Assembly (NCBI GenBank): GCA_914767715.1
Contig: OU612066.1
Coordinates: forward strand, 12,035,001-12,099,000
Origin: Membranipora membranacea
Lineage: Eukaryota; Bryozoa; Gymnolaemata; Cheilostomatida; Membraniporidae
Length of the DNA: 64,000 nt
Reading direction: 5' to 3'
Shown: piece by piece, positions 11,323-25,373 of the stretch
Layout of the letters: each line of letters starts with the position of its first letter
Numbering within the stretch: position 1 is the stretch's first letter
Translations under genes and position numbers: made by a program
Notes under the pieces: model-generated
Seen by the model: only the letters and a program-made list of their open reading frames with translations
The model's database searches: none
What the model was told of the DNA's origin: nothing

Positions 11323-14300
11323 CTACTTTATACTATTGTCATCAGGTTTGTCTTTTGGGAGTATAGCGTCATCCATGAATTGCGTTATAGTAGGCCAATA
11401 TCGTGAGGTTAAAATGAGGGCAAAGACTAAAATGACCATAGAGACAAATTTCCATCTGTAAAATAAGAATAAAACAACATTTATATAAATACAACAATTT
11501 TTGTAAGAGAATACCGAGAACCAAATCTGGTCTTCATCCCACAGCGATTGGATTCCCTATATGCAAATGAATGCTATCAAAATAGTGAATTTTGTTGTAT
11601 GATATTCTCCAACGCCATTCCTTATACATTAAATTTATATAATTAGTAAATGTTTATGTTATATTGGATGGTGGTAATTTTGCTCAGAAGTTTAGGGCAT
11701 AGGTATTTTCTTCACGTTTATCATCATAATGAAAATTATGTTACTTAATTTCTGATCATTGCATGGTGACTGAATCATTAGGTTGATTTGATGACATGTT
11801 CGATGTTTTGGCGCTTGGTCTGACGCAAAAATATCAGTCTACACATGATCTGACATTTGCAAAGTCCAAGCTTAGAGAAAATAAATGTCGCGTCAACATT
11901 CTATACACCCAATCAACCCCAAAACATCTACTTTAAGTTTAGTTTGCCAGATAATGTTTCAAAAGCATTATTTTTGTCCTGTGGCCAAACCATTGAGCAT
12001 AATCCCAAATTCACCAGGCATGCTGCAATTTTTTAATTAATTTTGTATATTAAACAAAGCTCGACGATTTAGAGGTGCATCCGTGAGGTGGCAGCGTAAC
12101 TATACGGACTCTTACATCATCTATTTTTCGGAGGGTTTTATAGGCAGCTCAAAGGATGGCAACTTTCAGGTTTGTATAACTGAATCATGTTCTCCTGGCA
12201 AAGTTACAAATCTGATTGAGAATACTATTATCTATTTTGTTTCAGGCCTTATATCAGTCCTTTGACACTGTTCTACATACAAACTTCTTGGAAATAGTTT
12301 TTTTTTCTCTATCAAGAATTGATCATGGCTTGCTACCTCAAGAGACACATCCCACGAAATACCCTAAACACCCTACCGGTCAAATTTGATATACTGAGCT
12401 GGGAGCAACTCCAAATATTTAGGCCAAATGTTGTTGTAGTTGTTATTTTGAGTCAAAATTGGAACTACGGAAACATTAAATCCTCTACCTTTCAGCTATA
12501 AGACATACGCACCTTGCATTGAGAAGAGGACCAATAACATTGGATATAGTAGATACAAACACTAAGACGACAGCTAGGAAGGCCAATAACACATTGATAC
12601 ACTTAGTCAGTAACATCTTAGTGTTAGGATTGTCTACTCCTTCCATACTGATTAACTGCTGATGCTGATTCTGTAACTCAATTTTAGTTATCTACAAAAA
12701 CAAAACATGAGAGAACAACTCCTATATGTCAAAAACACAGGAAAATGACGCAACAAAATGTTCTAATTTTCAAAATTTTGCTTTGATGGTACCTTAATCA
12801 TGTACCACGGCTTATTCATCCTCTAAGTCTATTCCTACAGAGGAAAGTACTTGGAAAATCTTTTATCCATATTATACAAGAGAAGGAAGTGGCTGTTGCG
12901 AGCTTATGATGTCATAAAATTGTCTGACGGAGTTACTACCAATATATGCTAAATTAAATTTGTCAGGGGCCTCTGAATACAATGGGTGCCATATATCGCC
13001 TGTATTCTGACTGATTTATCCATCATCTATCACAGTCCCATAAGACAAGATAAGACAATGATGTAGGTTCTCATGTGATACTGAGTGATATAATTACCCG
13101 TGTGTTAGCATTTTCTAAAGCCTCCTGAAGATCACGAGTTCTCTCCTCTAGTTGATAGTCGATTTTCTCTTCCATATTTGAGATCTCCTGTTTCAGATTA
13201 GTCAGTTCATTTTGTGTTAATTCAACAAAGTCATTTAGGTGCTCTTCGAGCCTATCATACTTGTCCGATAGCCGTTCTTCTTCAATATATGTTCGCATTG
13301 AGATCATTTCTTCATTTAAATCAGCAAACTGCGACTGTAAAATAGAGAATACAAATTAATATGACACATCATGAGGGCAGGCAACCATCTACTCCCCAAC
13401 TAACAGACTGATTCATGCAAATTTAAATAAATGTCGTCAGTATAACACATCTAAATACACCACACAATGCGAGTAGTTTGTTTCGTTATGAGAAAATAAA
13501 ACATGGGTCAACAATATGGAAAAAAGTATGTACATGTATTTGTTTGATATTATGTGGAGCACAAAACTCCAAAACACTCTGATTTCCGGTCCAAGCCTAA
13601 CTGAAGTGATTCATACATGAAGGACATGAACTTTCTTTGAATAACTTACTCGCATTAGTTCCATTTCCCTCGCTACTCGCTCAATACTGTCAGCATTGCC
13701 GTTGAGTTTTTGTAGGAGAGGTTCCACAGCTGATGCGTCAAACAAAGGTTGGGCGTTCGTGCTGAAGACGGGCGACGCAGATGAATTGTGAGGGCTGTCT
13801 CGGGCTACATGAAAACTGGCCTCATCTGATGCTGAGCCGATCTCGTGTCCGCCGAGACCATTCTCTGATCCAGATGGGGGATTTATCTTAAAACTAAAAA
13901 ATACAAGAGATGACTCATTATCAACTCTCTGTTGAGAGCACACAAAAAAAAACTTTGTCACAGGATTTTTTCAGTAGAGAATGTTGTTACGGCCCTGACA
14001 GGATTTCTAACGCTGGTATTTTCAAGCCTACCAAAGAAATCTCATTCCTCTCTGATTATTTCACAGTTTAAATTCAAATTAATAACCATCAAACTCTGAA
14101 TATGACAACCATGGGGAGAGAGAAGTGTCAAATTTGCGTCTCATTAATATCTACACAATTAAAAAAGTCAAAATATAATAGCAAATAGAAGCCTGTTCTG
14201 AAAATATATATGTCATCGAAGTAGCCGTGTCACGCGGCCACGGGTTTTGGTTTTTCAACAAAAAAAAACAACCAAAACCCGCGGCCGCGTGACAAGGCCA

Positions 14301-17300
14301 TCATCTATGAAGATCTAACAATTCAAATGAAATCATCAAAAATCAGTCCAGTTTCAAAAACAGACCTTTATCCTATGAATATCTGAATACGTGAAATAAA
14401 GCTGCCTACTCTTACTATGAGATTACAATGAAGGCTGGTAATTGAAACAGGAAAATATTGACATGATTTGATGCCAGGAAATTCCAGAAGGAAGTGGAAC
14501 AGAATAATCTAAAGGTCAAATTAAGAGTGAACCAGGAACTACTGGAGCGAAAACTAGTATCAAAACATGGAAGTATGGAATGAACTGGAAAGTCTGCTGG
14601 ATTTATTTGTTCCTTGTTATCGTGATCAGCATTTTTCTAGGAAGGAAGTTTCCTCGGAGTGAATTTGAACCCCCTGTCTGAAATCCACATTAAAGCAATA
14701 ACACCACCAATTAACTGAGCATTGGGATAGGGCCAGGGAAAGCTGTTTGTGATCACTAGGGAGAATTATATAACATATATATGGAATGTAGGGGAGAATG
14801 AGGGGATTATCGAGTTAAAGGTAGTGGAAATCCTCAATGGTTTGGGGTCGAGTCGGGTCCGTCGCTAGGAAAAAGGGGGGGGATATATTTCCAAGCTCAT
14901 CATAAAATCAGCTCCTGCATTGGGTGCAAGGCCCATCTGCATCATGCCAATGCTTCATGATCGAATGATATCACATTGTAATTTATGACTACATCAATCA
15001 CCCCTTGATTTTAATGTGAGAAGATGATCGACGACATTACAACATTAAATGATGAGCTTGCTTCCTGTCACCAAGGGTGGCTGGAATTTTTATTTTACAA
15101 CATAAATAATAGCAGTGTTTGGGACGTTTGTGGTGGTTGTGAGTGCATGTGTACTTACTTGGCTGGAAGTGTTGTACTTCCAGTAGGACTGGCCGGGCTG
15201 CCCCGACCAGTCCTGTTTTGTTCTTGATCTGATGCACTGTCTAAAAAACCGGTATAGAATATACTATGTCCTTCACCCCCTGCAAGAAACCAAACCCATA
15301 TCCAACTTAAAATACGCATAGGCTAACTTAACGAGAAAGCAAAACAGGTAAGCGATTTTGAAACAGCATAAAAATTAAATGTTTGTTAGTTTGCGGTGGC
15401 ATCATTTTACTCAAAGCTAGTTTGACTCTGTGTTCACCATAGCCAAAAATCACAGTCATGTTACACTATAATGTTATACTACATAATACGACTCATATGA
15501 CAAAGCAAACAATCGTGTGCTGCTGGACATAGTTGTAACCCCCCTCCCCTGTTCGTGCGAATGAGCCTTATACCATTTGCCAACATGGGCAGCAAGATTT
15601 GAACTAACGAGCAGCGAGTACTCGTCCATCATTGAACTGGGAAGTATTAAATAACCTTGTGACAATGTTTGTAATTATTTTTTAACCTTACTTGCCCAGT
15701 TCATAGTACATAGCACACCAATTTATGTAAGTAATAAACAGAAATGTTGGGTATTGGCCAACAGGCCAACAGTCATGGCCTGTTATCACAATATTTTGTG
15801 CGTTAGCTAAATAATATTACGTGCAGGCACACCTACGATAATAAACAACGAACTTAGTAAATAGGAACAGTAAAACATACAATAGCACCCATCAAATATC
15901 CTAATTTACGGATCAAAGACAATTATTTGGTTTTTTAAACCTCTACTAATTCAGTTTTTTACATCAAAACAAAGGCATCAACGGAACAAATTTTGGGGTC
16001 ATCGGCCAATACTAATAAAAATGCCAACCAAACATGATGAATCAACCAAATTCTACTACCCCAAGAGTCTGAGCAAGGAGTTAGAACTCTAACTCTAACT
16101 CTTTGGTCTGTGCTACATCTCAACAAAGCCTGCAGTAATGTGGACCCTTCACATGACGTACAGATTACTTAGTGGGGAGGTACATCGTACTTACTTGCGA
16201 GGTTGTTAATATTGTCTACACTGCCACTTTTACTTTTACCACTGCTCACTGCAGCTTCCTTATGAGGTTTGGAGACTAGAGAGTCTGTATTAATTGCAGT
16301 ACGTATATTACCAACCACTGATCCACCAAACTCTCTACAAATACATCATCATACAGTAACAGCTAGTTATTACACAGACATCCTGCAACTACAGGCCATC
16401 CGCAATCAATTTGATAGCTCAGTTCCAACTTCCAAACATAATTAAAAAGCTCTGTTAGAAAAAAAAATAGGATGTCGGTCAAAAAATAAACTTCAAACCT
16501 GGCCAGAGAACAACCATGGAAAAATATAACATGTGTGAATTTATAGCAATCTAGTGGGATCAAATATACAACGTCAATTTTTGACAATTTTTTTGTTTCA
16601 ATATTGGGCACATTAGTAGAAAAAGGACACATAGCATACAGGTACAACATCATAGGCCCTTCACACTATTGATTTTTGCGATCTGTATGTCCCTAGCCAA
16701 AGAACTTTTTCTTATTTATTGACAGGGCACAAAACATGATGATTCCTAGGCCTATCAATCTTGACGAGTGACTCATCTCATAAAAGATAGTTATTAGGGC
16801 CGCCTGGGATAGCAGTCATGACTGGGTATGCCATGATCAGTTGTGCAAAGTTCAACACGTCCGTTTGTTGTTCATCATCCCGAGGGTACAAATTTAGAAT
16901 CACAGCTGATTAGAAAACCATCGGCTCAATAGCAAGATAAAAACAATACAATATTCCGTTAGTTTTGTTTTGTGATTACAGACCCAAACTATTCCATTAA
17001 TGATATTAACAGCTAGGCTAGATTGTAGCATTGAATCATGGGGGCTTTAAATCCTTATGATTGCAATCCAATCTCAACCCTTTTCATCAGGTAATTGACT
17101 TATCCATGAGACATAGTGCACTCAGTCTGCTGACTCATACTTAGTTAATATTGTATGTAAGAACATCCTCCAAGACAACTAGAACCACGTCTAGAAGAAA
17201 TTTGTAGAGATGACGCAGTGACAAACACCATAACACTATTAGGCCTACACAACCTTGTGGTGACATAACAACCCAATGCTGACACATTCTAATCTTGTCA

Positions 17301-20300
17301 ATTTTATCTTTGGGCTCAAGCTTGATATTAGAACTAATAGGAATCAGACAAGCTGAGCGGATTTTTGTATTACTCATTAACAATTCAGCATATTGACTCC
17401 GTGTCGATATCAAACAGGGCGCTGCCAACATTCAGTGACAATGAATGAACTTTGGATTGTATACAAGGTTAAAAATGAGGATATAGGCCCATATAATCTG
17501 CTGTCGCTGGTTGTAATTCATCTATAAGACACTGAATGCTGCCAAGATCATGACTGAGAAGATGCGCTAAACAAAATAAGGAGGCCTGAGCTTCTAATAA
17601 TACTGCATCTTTTGCAGCTGCTAGTCAAAAACTAGTACAATCAAAAACACGAAGCGAGTAAACACAAGCATACATTTTAAGCTGGTAGCCTTCGATATAC
17701 ACAAAAAACAGCTACAGCTCTTTCTTCCGATCAATAAAAGCATGACTGTAGTGTTAAATTAAGGCAATAAGCGAGACTAGAGCAAATTCGATTACTGTAC
17801 TTCAGTAGCCTGCCTTGAAGCAGCAGCAGCAGTTTTTTTTCATACTTGAGGAGAGATAATTTTATGTACTGATCTCAGTTTGATAGGAAGAAGGTATTCC
17901 TTTGTTTTAACACCCTATAGATGAATTGCCAGAAACAGGACAGGAAATGTATAATTCACATAGAAGATTGGATGGTTTCCATGGTGATAATTTTACACAA
18001 GATTGCCATATCATGGCAGTGACACAAGCGTCTTCTTGGAAGCCACTTTTTTCCCACAACAATGATTCTGCATAAACCTTTTGATTCAGTTTCATCGAAA
18101 TCTTGAAAGACTGTCTGCTTTTTCAACAGTTATGGGATAAGCCTAGAACAAAGACGAAGTGAACTAGTTGAAATTAAGCCAGTTCAGACAGTTACAACAC
18201 TGACTCATCAATCCATTTATGCTTTCAGTGATAGTTCAGACATTATTATAACTTTGATATTTGCAGGTTCCAATTATTCACTCACACTGCCTCCTGTTTA
18301 TACGCCTGTTTATGTGCAGCCCATATTGAAGTGGTTATATCAATAATAACAAGTCATGTCTACACCCTTTAGCCTTCAGTCCCACCCATTTATCCCTCTA
18401 TGATTATTGCAATACGGAACTGGCTCTGAAATGCTGGAATGATCCTAACTGCAATGTGTACCAGAATCAAAAAGCAATTTTTCATAGTCATTCATTCTTC
18501 TTCAAAGGTATTCCTCACACAAAGGGTCGATAGCCAGTGATGTGTTGTTTTGTTGTGTTGTGTTGTGTAGGTCTTCAACAGAATCCAGGTGGTTCCGTCA
18601 GAAGAGGGGTTATGAAAGAGCAATCAGTCCATAGAGGGAGGAGTATCACAAGTTCTGCGCTGCACCTGACAGGATTAGCCAGCTTAGAGGAGTACCTGCA
18701 GGCCCTCTGATGTAAGACGACTTACAGGGTAGGTAAGGAGGTCTATATTCTAGCTGTTACTTACTTTGACTTACAGGATAGATTAGGAGGTCTATATTCT
18801 AGCTGTTACTTACTTGATACCCTGGCCGACATCTTTGAGCACCTCCTTAGCAGCACGATGAGAGGAAGCACCATATTGTTCTATTTTCTTACGTTCAGAT
18901 TCTAGTCTTTCCAGCTTTTTCTGAAAATAGAGGATAAAAGTAATGAAAATATCACCGCTGCTCCCTGCTCTCCATATTACCATATCACAGTAACATCAAA
19001 GTCACTCAAATCAATGAGTCGAGAAAAAAGCAGATAAATGGGCCTAATTAGCAGAAATTGTGTAAAGTTATAAAAGTCTCCCATCACAGAATAAGAGTAA
19101 TATATTAATATCAGTCACATGACTAACTCCTGCTAGCCCAGGCAGTGTCATCTCCGAGATGGCACGGGTTCCTCATTTTAGAAAATGGAATATCGATAAC
19201 GATCTCGGCTCTAAGGGTCATTCTTATCAGATAGCTACAGGGAACAATGATCTGTTTATGATAACAAACAAAAACACTTCCTCTAGCTGGCTGGAGTCAG
19301 AACGCTGACATTAACCGAGGGCGCTGACTCAAAGTTCACTTATATACGTACCTCACCAGAGGACTTACTTCTCCCAATGTAAGTACCTCATTGGCGGACT
19401 TACTTCGCTCATGGCGTACGTACGTCAACAGAGGACTTACTTCTCTCATGACGTATGTACGTCACCAGAGGACTCACTTCTCCCACTTACCTGTAATTTG
19501 GCTATTGTTTGAGCGGAAGCAGCATTCTGTTTCTCAAATACTATTTTTATATTCCTGGCCTTATTCTCGTCATTAGCAGCTTTACTGGATAAGTCTAAAT
19601 ATTCTTTGACATGCTCTACAATAGAAACAATAACATGTCTTAACAACAGTAGGGACAATGGAGTAGATGAGGTTAGTGCCTTCCCAGTGCGCCTTTAGCC
19701 TTCACAGCAGACTAAATATCATAACTTGCCCTTCAGCAACATAATGTAAGACCATAAATCTTCTGAGGAGATATTGGTGGAGTTTGGTGAGGGTTGTGCA
19801 TCCCGCTCCTGGCTGAAATCAGACCGTGTCTGTTGTAGGGATCAAAATTTGCCCAGTCATCAAGGAGAGTGTTCATAACCTATACTATACTACCTATACT
19901 ACCATTCTTCTCAATCCAAGTATAGTATATTAGTATGATGGGTATAATATGTGACAAGAGTTCAATCACATACAAATAATGCGGGTAATGGTTGCATGTG
20001 ACAACCTTCCAAGTTACTGATGTATCCAGATGGTATATCCAGACAAATAAATCAGCCCCGAAACCTACGATCATCTTTTACGCTGAACATCACATGTAGA
20101 CATTTTATATTGGAATGCTTTTTATCACAGTTGTGAAGTGATTTGGTATTTAGAGAGTTATGTGAAAGTTATGAGTTATGTGAAGTTTATGAGTTATGTG
20201 AAAGCTTAAAATTTTTTTCTGCGAAAGGATCGACGATTATTGATTTGCGAGTAGGTAGCAACTTGATATGACAGCGATTGATAAGATGCTGTCCTTGTAG

Positions 20301-23300
20301 TATATGATGGCTAATTTGCTAGCAATATTTATGTTATTAGTTTCTTTAATCTTTTTGATGCAAGTCCTATCTTAATATATATATTATTATATATATATTA
20401 TATAAGTCCTATCTTGAGTCTTAATCAGGGATGTTGTTATGGGTAGACTGAACAGCCCATACTTCTCTGTAAGGTCAATAACAATAATACAACATTACCT
20501 AAGAAAGTCATGTCTATGTCTTGTGCTCCGAAGCGATCGAAGTGATCGCAATGACTAAATGGCAGATTTCATTTAGCAGAGGATACTGTTCACTGATGCT
20601 AAAAATTGACTCCAAAGTCATATCTCATGCCTAACCACAAGATAATGCTCTTTGTCCATATTATCAGATAGTACATTCTGATTGTTGTGTCAGAAGCAAG
20701 TTGTCTAGTTGTAACATTAGACCTCTGACGCATCATCGAGGCAAACTGCGAGGGCGTGTACTGGTCAAACAACAGTTTTACAGAGCTATTATTTACTACG
20801 ATCCCGTTGAGAGAGATCGCAGCATACTTTTGGCCTATTAAGATCATGAGGGAGCTTTGATAAACTCGCTTACACGTCAATAGCCTGTGTTATTTTTATC
20901 TAAGATGTCTTTTGATTAGGTAGTTCAGGTTTGCATTATCTGTTACATCAAAAACAGCTTTCGTGAACTGCATTTTGCACAATGATGGACTGATGTAACC
21001 TTCTATGCACAATCATATCTCAATGTTCTAAGTAAGTAAGTAAGTAAAATTACCAACATTCAACTTGCCAAAACTAAAACAATCATAGGTTATCAATATT
21101 ACAATCAATCACGATTCAAATGCTATGACACAGGGTAATAAGATTACAACATTTTGCAGAAACTATTACACAATATCGTGAGAAAAGTTGAGATCGTTCA
21201 CACATATAAATTAACACACACTGTAGAATCGACTGTTGTTGTGAAGGGTCTTGCACCTTCAGAAAAAAAATCACCTGATATGTTTGAGACAAAGGTGCTG
21301 GGGGTATTGGAAGGTCTTATTCTCAGCTGAGGCTTAGAATTTGGCATGAGTGTATTGTGTTTTTTGTTGGTCAGATTTTATTGTTTCTCAGGCATCTCAA
21401 TGAATGCCTATTATATTTGATTGATATAGTTCTTTGATAGTGGTAATGAATGAATTATTATTAATAATTCAAACTAGATATGGGCCATTACCCTGAGTTG
21501 TAAAGCCTGGTTCATGCACAGCAAAGGTTCCAATTAATAGGAACGTGAAGGTCTCAAATACGAACACATAACATCAAAACTGCAGACACTGGAGTGACAT
21601 CCAAAGAAATTTGAAGTCAGCCTCTGTTTGGTTTCCTGCAAGTCACCCTGGGGACTAGTGATATTGTACATCAGTGACCATCCTTAATACCAACTAGTCC
21701 GGTCTCAAAATCCCTAATAAAATACCCTAGGTAGTACCTTTTATGCATAACTGATAATTTTCTTTTTGTTTTTGGCACATTATGTAAAACATCACATGGG
21801 AGATCATATTGCTTGCCATAATGAAAGTTTAGATTTAGTCTCACATGGTTAGATCGAGAGATTGAGTATGAGTACTGAAACAATTTATGGATAATATTCT
21901 GTGGCTTGGTAGGTCGAACCAACCCAAAAAAAACAGAGCACTCAGTCTAATTCAGGTGCTTTTTTTACCCCCAACCGGCTATAACCTAGTACTGGAGCTA
22001 TTGGTGAACCAGGCTTAAATAGTGTGACATTAAAAAGTCTGGCACCATGCTTCAGTGTTTTGAGCGAAGAATGACCGATCTCCAGGGTAGCTTTGAGTGC
22101 AATCCTCGAAATCTCAGCACATGCATTGTTCACCAGTGAAATGCGAAATGTTCAGTTCAATAATTCAATACTCAATTTACCTAAATGACGTCTAACACCC
22201 ATGTCAACAGGCAGATACAATGGTTACAAAAATAAATGCCACAGCATTCAGATCAAAATATCAATGCCTTCGCGGCTGAGGTCAAACAATCCGTTTATAG
22301 ATTTTTTTGCAAAGATATATTAGAGAAAAGCCTGAGGGGTGGTTGTGGGTTTGCTTAGAATCACTCTGAAAGCTCTCTCGCCCCCCTGAGCTGAAATGTC
22401 AGGGTATGTCAAATTTTTTCTAAACATTCTATAGAATGCTATCATTGTCTAGTACATCCTGGGTACATTTGGTAGCAATGTGGACAAGACAGTATGACAC
22501 TCATAGACAGCTGATAATTTTCCGCTTAAAGGAGGCATAGTCATGTATTGTTCATACATAGATCTAACACTGATTAATAAGTCTGGGCTCAGAACCCCAT
22601 AATTAACTGTGTACTGCAGAGTTGAGTCTTGACTAGGCCTATACAGCCTCTGTGGTCATCACTGCGCACATTACACCATTAGCTGGTGATTTTTATCCCA
22701 TCCAAGTCTTTGATTATTGAGGTCCACCAATTAATGACTACCCAGCAACACCCTGGACTTTATCGGTCAATTTCAGGTATCTCGAAATCAGTCACATATA
22801 GGCCTATTGACCAATGGGACAAGATATGATGTTGTAAATTGCTTACAGATTTTCTAGAGCTATCTGGTTTGACTTGATTAAATGGCGCATTTCATATCAT
22901 GTCATGCCGATATCAAGATGACCTACACGAGATAGCTATTTATCAATCAGTAATACAATCGACTCTTCACTGCAAACTGAGAGCTTGCCTGAGAACCTTA
23001 TCTAAGTTACAAAGATAGACACAGCTTGATTGCTTATGAGACATTACTCTGGCACTTCAACCTCCCCCTATCCCCGACGAACTCAACATATATAAGAACT
23101 ATAATATATATATATATGACCATAGAGTGCGTATGTACTAACCTTCTTTACTGACTTGCTCCCTCTGTATTTCCATACGTATTCTGTCTATTTTATTTCT
23201 GATAGTATCCAGGGCCTCTCTGGTCTTACTTGGATCTGGAGTGGCGCTTCTCAGTCCATCGATGACGTCAGTCATGTCAATAGCCACGCCGGACTCCGAG

Positions 23301-25373
23301 TCAGTCTGTGATGAAGAGAAATACACCATGATGATCACGTTCTATCAGCAGCGGGCGGATGTGTGCACTTTGGCCATTACATTTGAAATGGTTGGAGAGC
23401 TAAATTTGCAGTACCAAGAGCTTTCATCAATGAGTCAATTTGCAGCCTTCTCAGCACGTTATTCACATAAATTGCACATAAATCAATAAAAGTTCATGTA
23501 ATGGTTTGAAATGGAAACATAATATATACATGTGTACATAAAATTAACCATCTCCGGTATATAAATGTCGCTACTATAAATAGCGTAAGAGTTGTATGTG
23601 CCGGAGGCTGCTTGAGGAGAAGTTATTGAGGACAGGTTTGTGGCTTGGTGTAATCTTGACATAGGATACTAGTAACTGTCTTGCATATGATTTAAATATC
23701 GAATGCAAATATGACTGTTAGAAGCCAGCAAGACTCGAATTGCTTTTAAAATAATATTTATATAAGTAGGTAAATTTAAATACGAGCATAAAACAGACTG
23801 AGCTAAACTGAACAGCAAATTTTAGTTTCAGCAGTGAACTAAAATCTTTAGACTTATTTAACATTTAGAGATGAGGACATTTAGCATAATCTGACCTTGA
23901 TGAGGGGCCTGGAGTGAGGCATATGCAAATGGTTTTGCTAAAAGAACATTTAGGAGCATAGACACGGTCTGCACAGCTTATGACACACTTCAAACGATAA
24001 TCAGACTTTCAAAAAGAAAGCTCGCCCTTCTTGGACTATTGAACCTGGCCTACTTAGAGACCAAAATCCAATTTACTCAGCAATAACAAAGTAATTGAAT
24101 CCCTGTATGTGTACAGGATATTATCCAGCTTTACAACATTGAACATTTGAGCAGGAGGAGCACTTGATGCAGCACACATTTTGCAAACAAAAACGCCATT
24201 TATAAAACTATCATCATACTGCTCTGCTTGATGGCCAATATAGATACCCTATTCATTGTGGATTGAAATATCACTCTGCTGATAAGATTGAAGCGATATC
24301 TTTCACATGTTCAGGTGAAAACATATGATTAGAACTTGTGAGCTAAATCAACTATTGGCTTTCCAACGTTTCTCCATGAAGCCAATGAACTATAGGCTTC
24401 ATCTCATTGATGTAGCCGCCTGATTGACAATAAATTGCTCAGCCAAAAATTACGACTAAATTTTCTGACTAAATTATTCAGGTAATAGCACTCACAAAGT
24501 CTGAGGCTCCATCATCGATATTATCGAGTTGAGTTCGGCCGTCTACAATCTTCTTAGAGGATACAGGACTCCTCCTGTGTCCTGTGAACCTCTTCCTATA
24601 AAATGTACAATAAAAACAATACATTAGCCTATTCATAATGCCGGGCCGGGGGCCAAGAGTCTCGGGGGCTCAGACTTACATGGGGCTTATTTGCATGTAC
24701 ATGACACCAGGTGTTTTTGAGTTTGAAGTGTTCTCAAAATATAGCGCAGTCAGTTGACCCACAATGAAATCTATAGACCTATATATGTGACATTTTTCTA
24801 AAGTCTGACCCGGGTGTTCCTGTTTATAGATACATGTAAACACGGTATCTAGGGTGTAAGGTATTCACAGTATTCATGTTTATTGCATTGTTGTGGTGTC
24901 AAGAATTTGGTCCTCCAACCTACTTAAAATAATGGTAAATAACAGTGGGGATGGTGCCATCTCCAAAACAAGGCTCGAATTAAGCTGACCAGCCAGTGAG
25001 AAGTTAACCGAAGCGTGTTGTGTGTAGTGTTGTAATCCTGGATGACACACGTCGATGTCATGTCTTAATTCAATTGATGGCTGGCTTATAAGCTTGCAGC
25101 TTTGCAATTATATTATATATACAACCATGCTTACAACCAGCATAAAATTGAGCTGCACATGACAGTTGAGTGATGATTATCATGTGCTGATGTTTAATAC
25201 AAACTGACATTGACTTAAAGGCAGCTTTCTCACATATGGCTCACACATTTCAAACTACAGATGAACCTGCTTACTTACATGCTTGGCATTTATGATGTTT
25301 GAGGTGCACTTTTATGTAGATTTACTGAATACTGACACTGTCTGAATTCTCATTGCGAACCTGAGTTGTAGAT
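11323..25373 (-). CDS. TMCC: TMCC family transmembrane and coiled-coil protein (most 5' exon not found)
   Basis: Eleven exons join in frame, 5' to 3': 25326-25373, 24496-24595, 23143-23305, 19491-19615, 18814-18920, 16195-16334, 15159-15279, 13650-13893, 13098-13334, 12513-12691, 11323-11455 (stop at 11323-11325). They give at least 531 residues; human TMCC1 is about 650. Family hallmarks are visible: a first coiled coil (KIVFEKQNAASAQTIAKLQ), the LKDVGQG motif, a Ser-rich disordered middle with VDNI, the conserved coiled coil EERLSDKYDRLEEHLND...NMEEKI, and two C-terminal membrane segments (around LLAFLAVVLVFVST and FVSMVILVFALIL). TMCC proteins sit in the rough ER membrane and act at ER contact and fission sites; this role is taken from the family. 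The first exon found has no ATG, so the start lies further upstream. Two introns start with donor-bearing tandem repeats. Confidence 0.92.
14222..14300. mobile_element. 79-bp hairpin MITE, copy 1 (Mutator-like, 9-bp TSD)
   Basis: Terminal inverted repeats TAGCCGTGTCACGCGGCC...GGCCGCGTGACAAGGCCA run into GGGTTTTGGTT arms, with a short A-rich loop. It is flanked by TCATCGAAG (14213-14221) and TCATCTATG (14301-14309), a 9-bp duplication with 2 mismatches. It lies in a TMCC intron. A second copy is at 47867-47952. Confidence 0.8.
14655..14735 (-). repeat. tRNA-derived sequence (SINE head or tRNA relic)
   Basis: On the minus strand an A-box-like GCTCAGTTAATTGGTGG is followed at tRNA spacing by a B-box-like GGGTTCAAATTC. 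The overall look is that of a decayed tRNA, without a clean cloverleaf or CCA end. It lies in a TMCC intron. It is probably a SINE head; a tail or second copy would be needed to prove it. Confidence 0.4.
16075..16105. mobile_element. 31-bp palindromic mini-insertion with 8-bp flanking repeat
   Basis: AAGGAGTTAGAAC...TAACTCTTTG forms an imperfect hairpin and is flanked by GTCTGAGC (16067-16074) and GTCTGTGC (16106-16113), which differ at one base. The ends match the 26-bp element at 33844-33869, so both look like extreme deletion relics of one hAT-like MITE. Confidence 0.55.
18721..18818 (-). repeat. 49-bp tandem duplication across a TMCC splice donor
   Basis: Two units, 18721-18769 and 18770-18818, share GGAGGTCTATATTCTAGC and CTGTTACTTACTT. 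The right unit contains the donor of exon 18814-18920 (ATCAA|GTAAGT on the minus strand). The left unit carries a second AAGTAAGTAACAG donor copy inside the intron. Confidence 0.85.
19345..19490 (-). repeat. 37-bp minisatellite with splice-donor copies beside a TMCC exon
   Basis: Four units of 35-37 bp (19345, 19380, 19417, 19454) with the core GTCACCAGAGGACTTACTTC. The array ends exactly at the donor of exon 19491-19615. On the minus strand each unit carries GAAGTAAGTC or GAAGTGAGTC, so several extra GTAAGT or GTGAGT sites follow the true donor. Confidence 0.85.
20378..20403. repeat. AT microsatellite
   Basis: A run of (AT)n with a small interruption, in a TMCC intron. A short (GTAA)n run also lies at about 21030-21046, and a TGTTG run at about 18545-18567. 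Confidence 0.8.
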
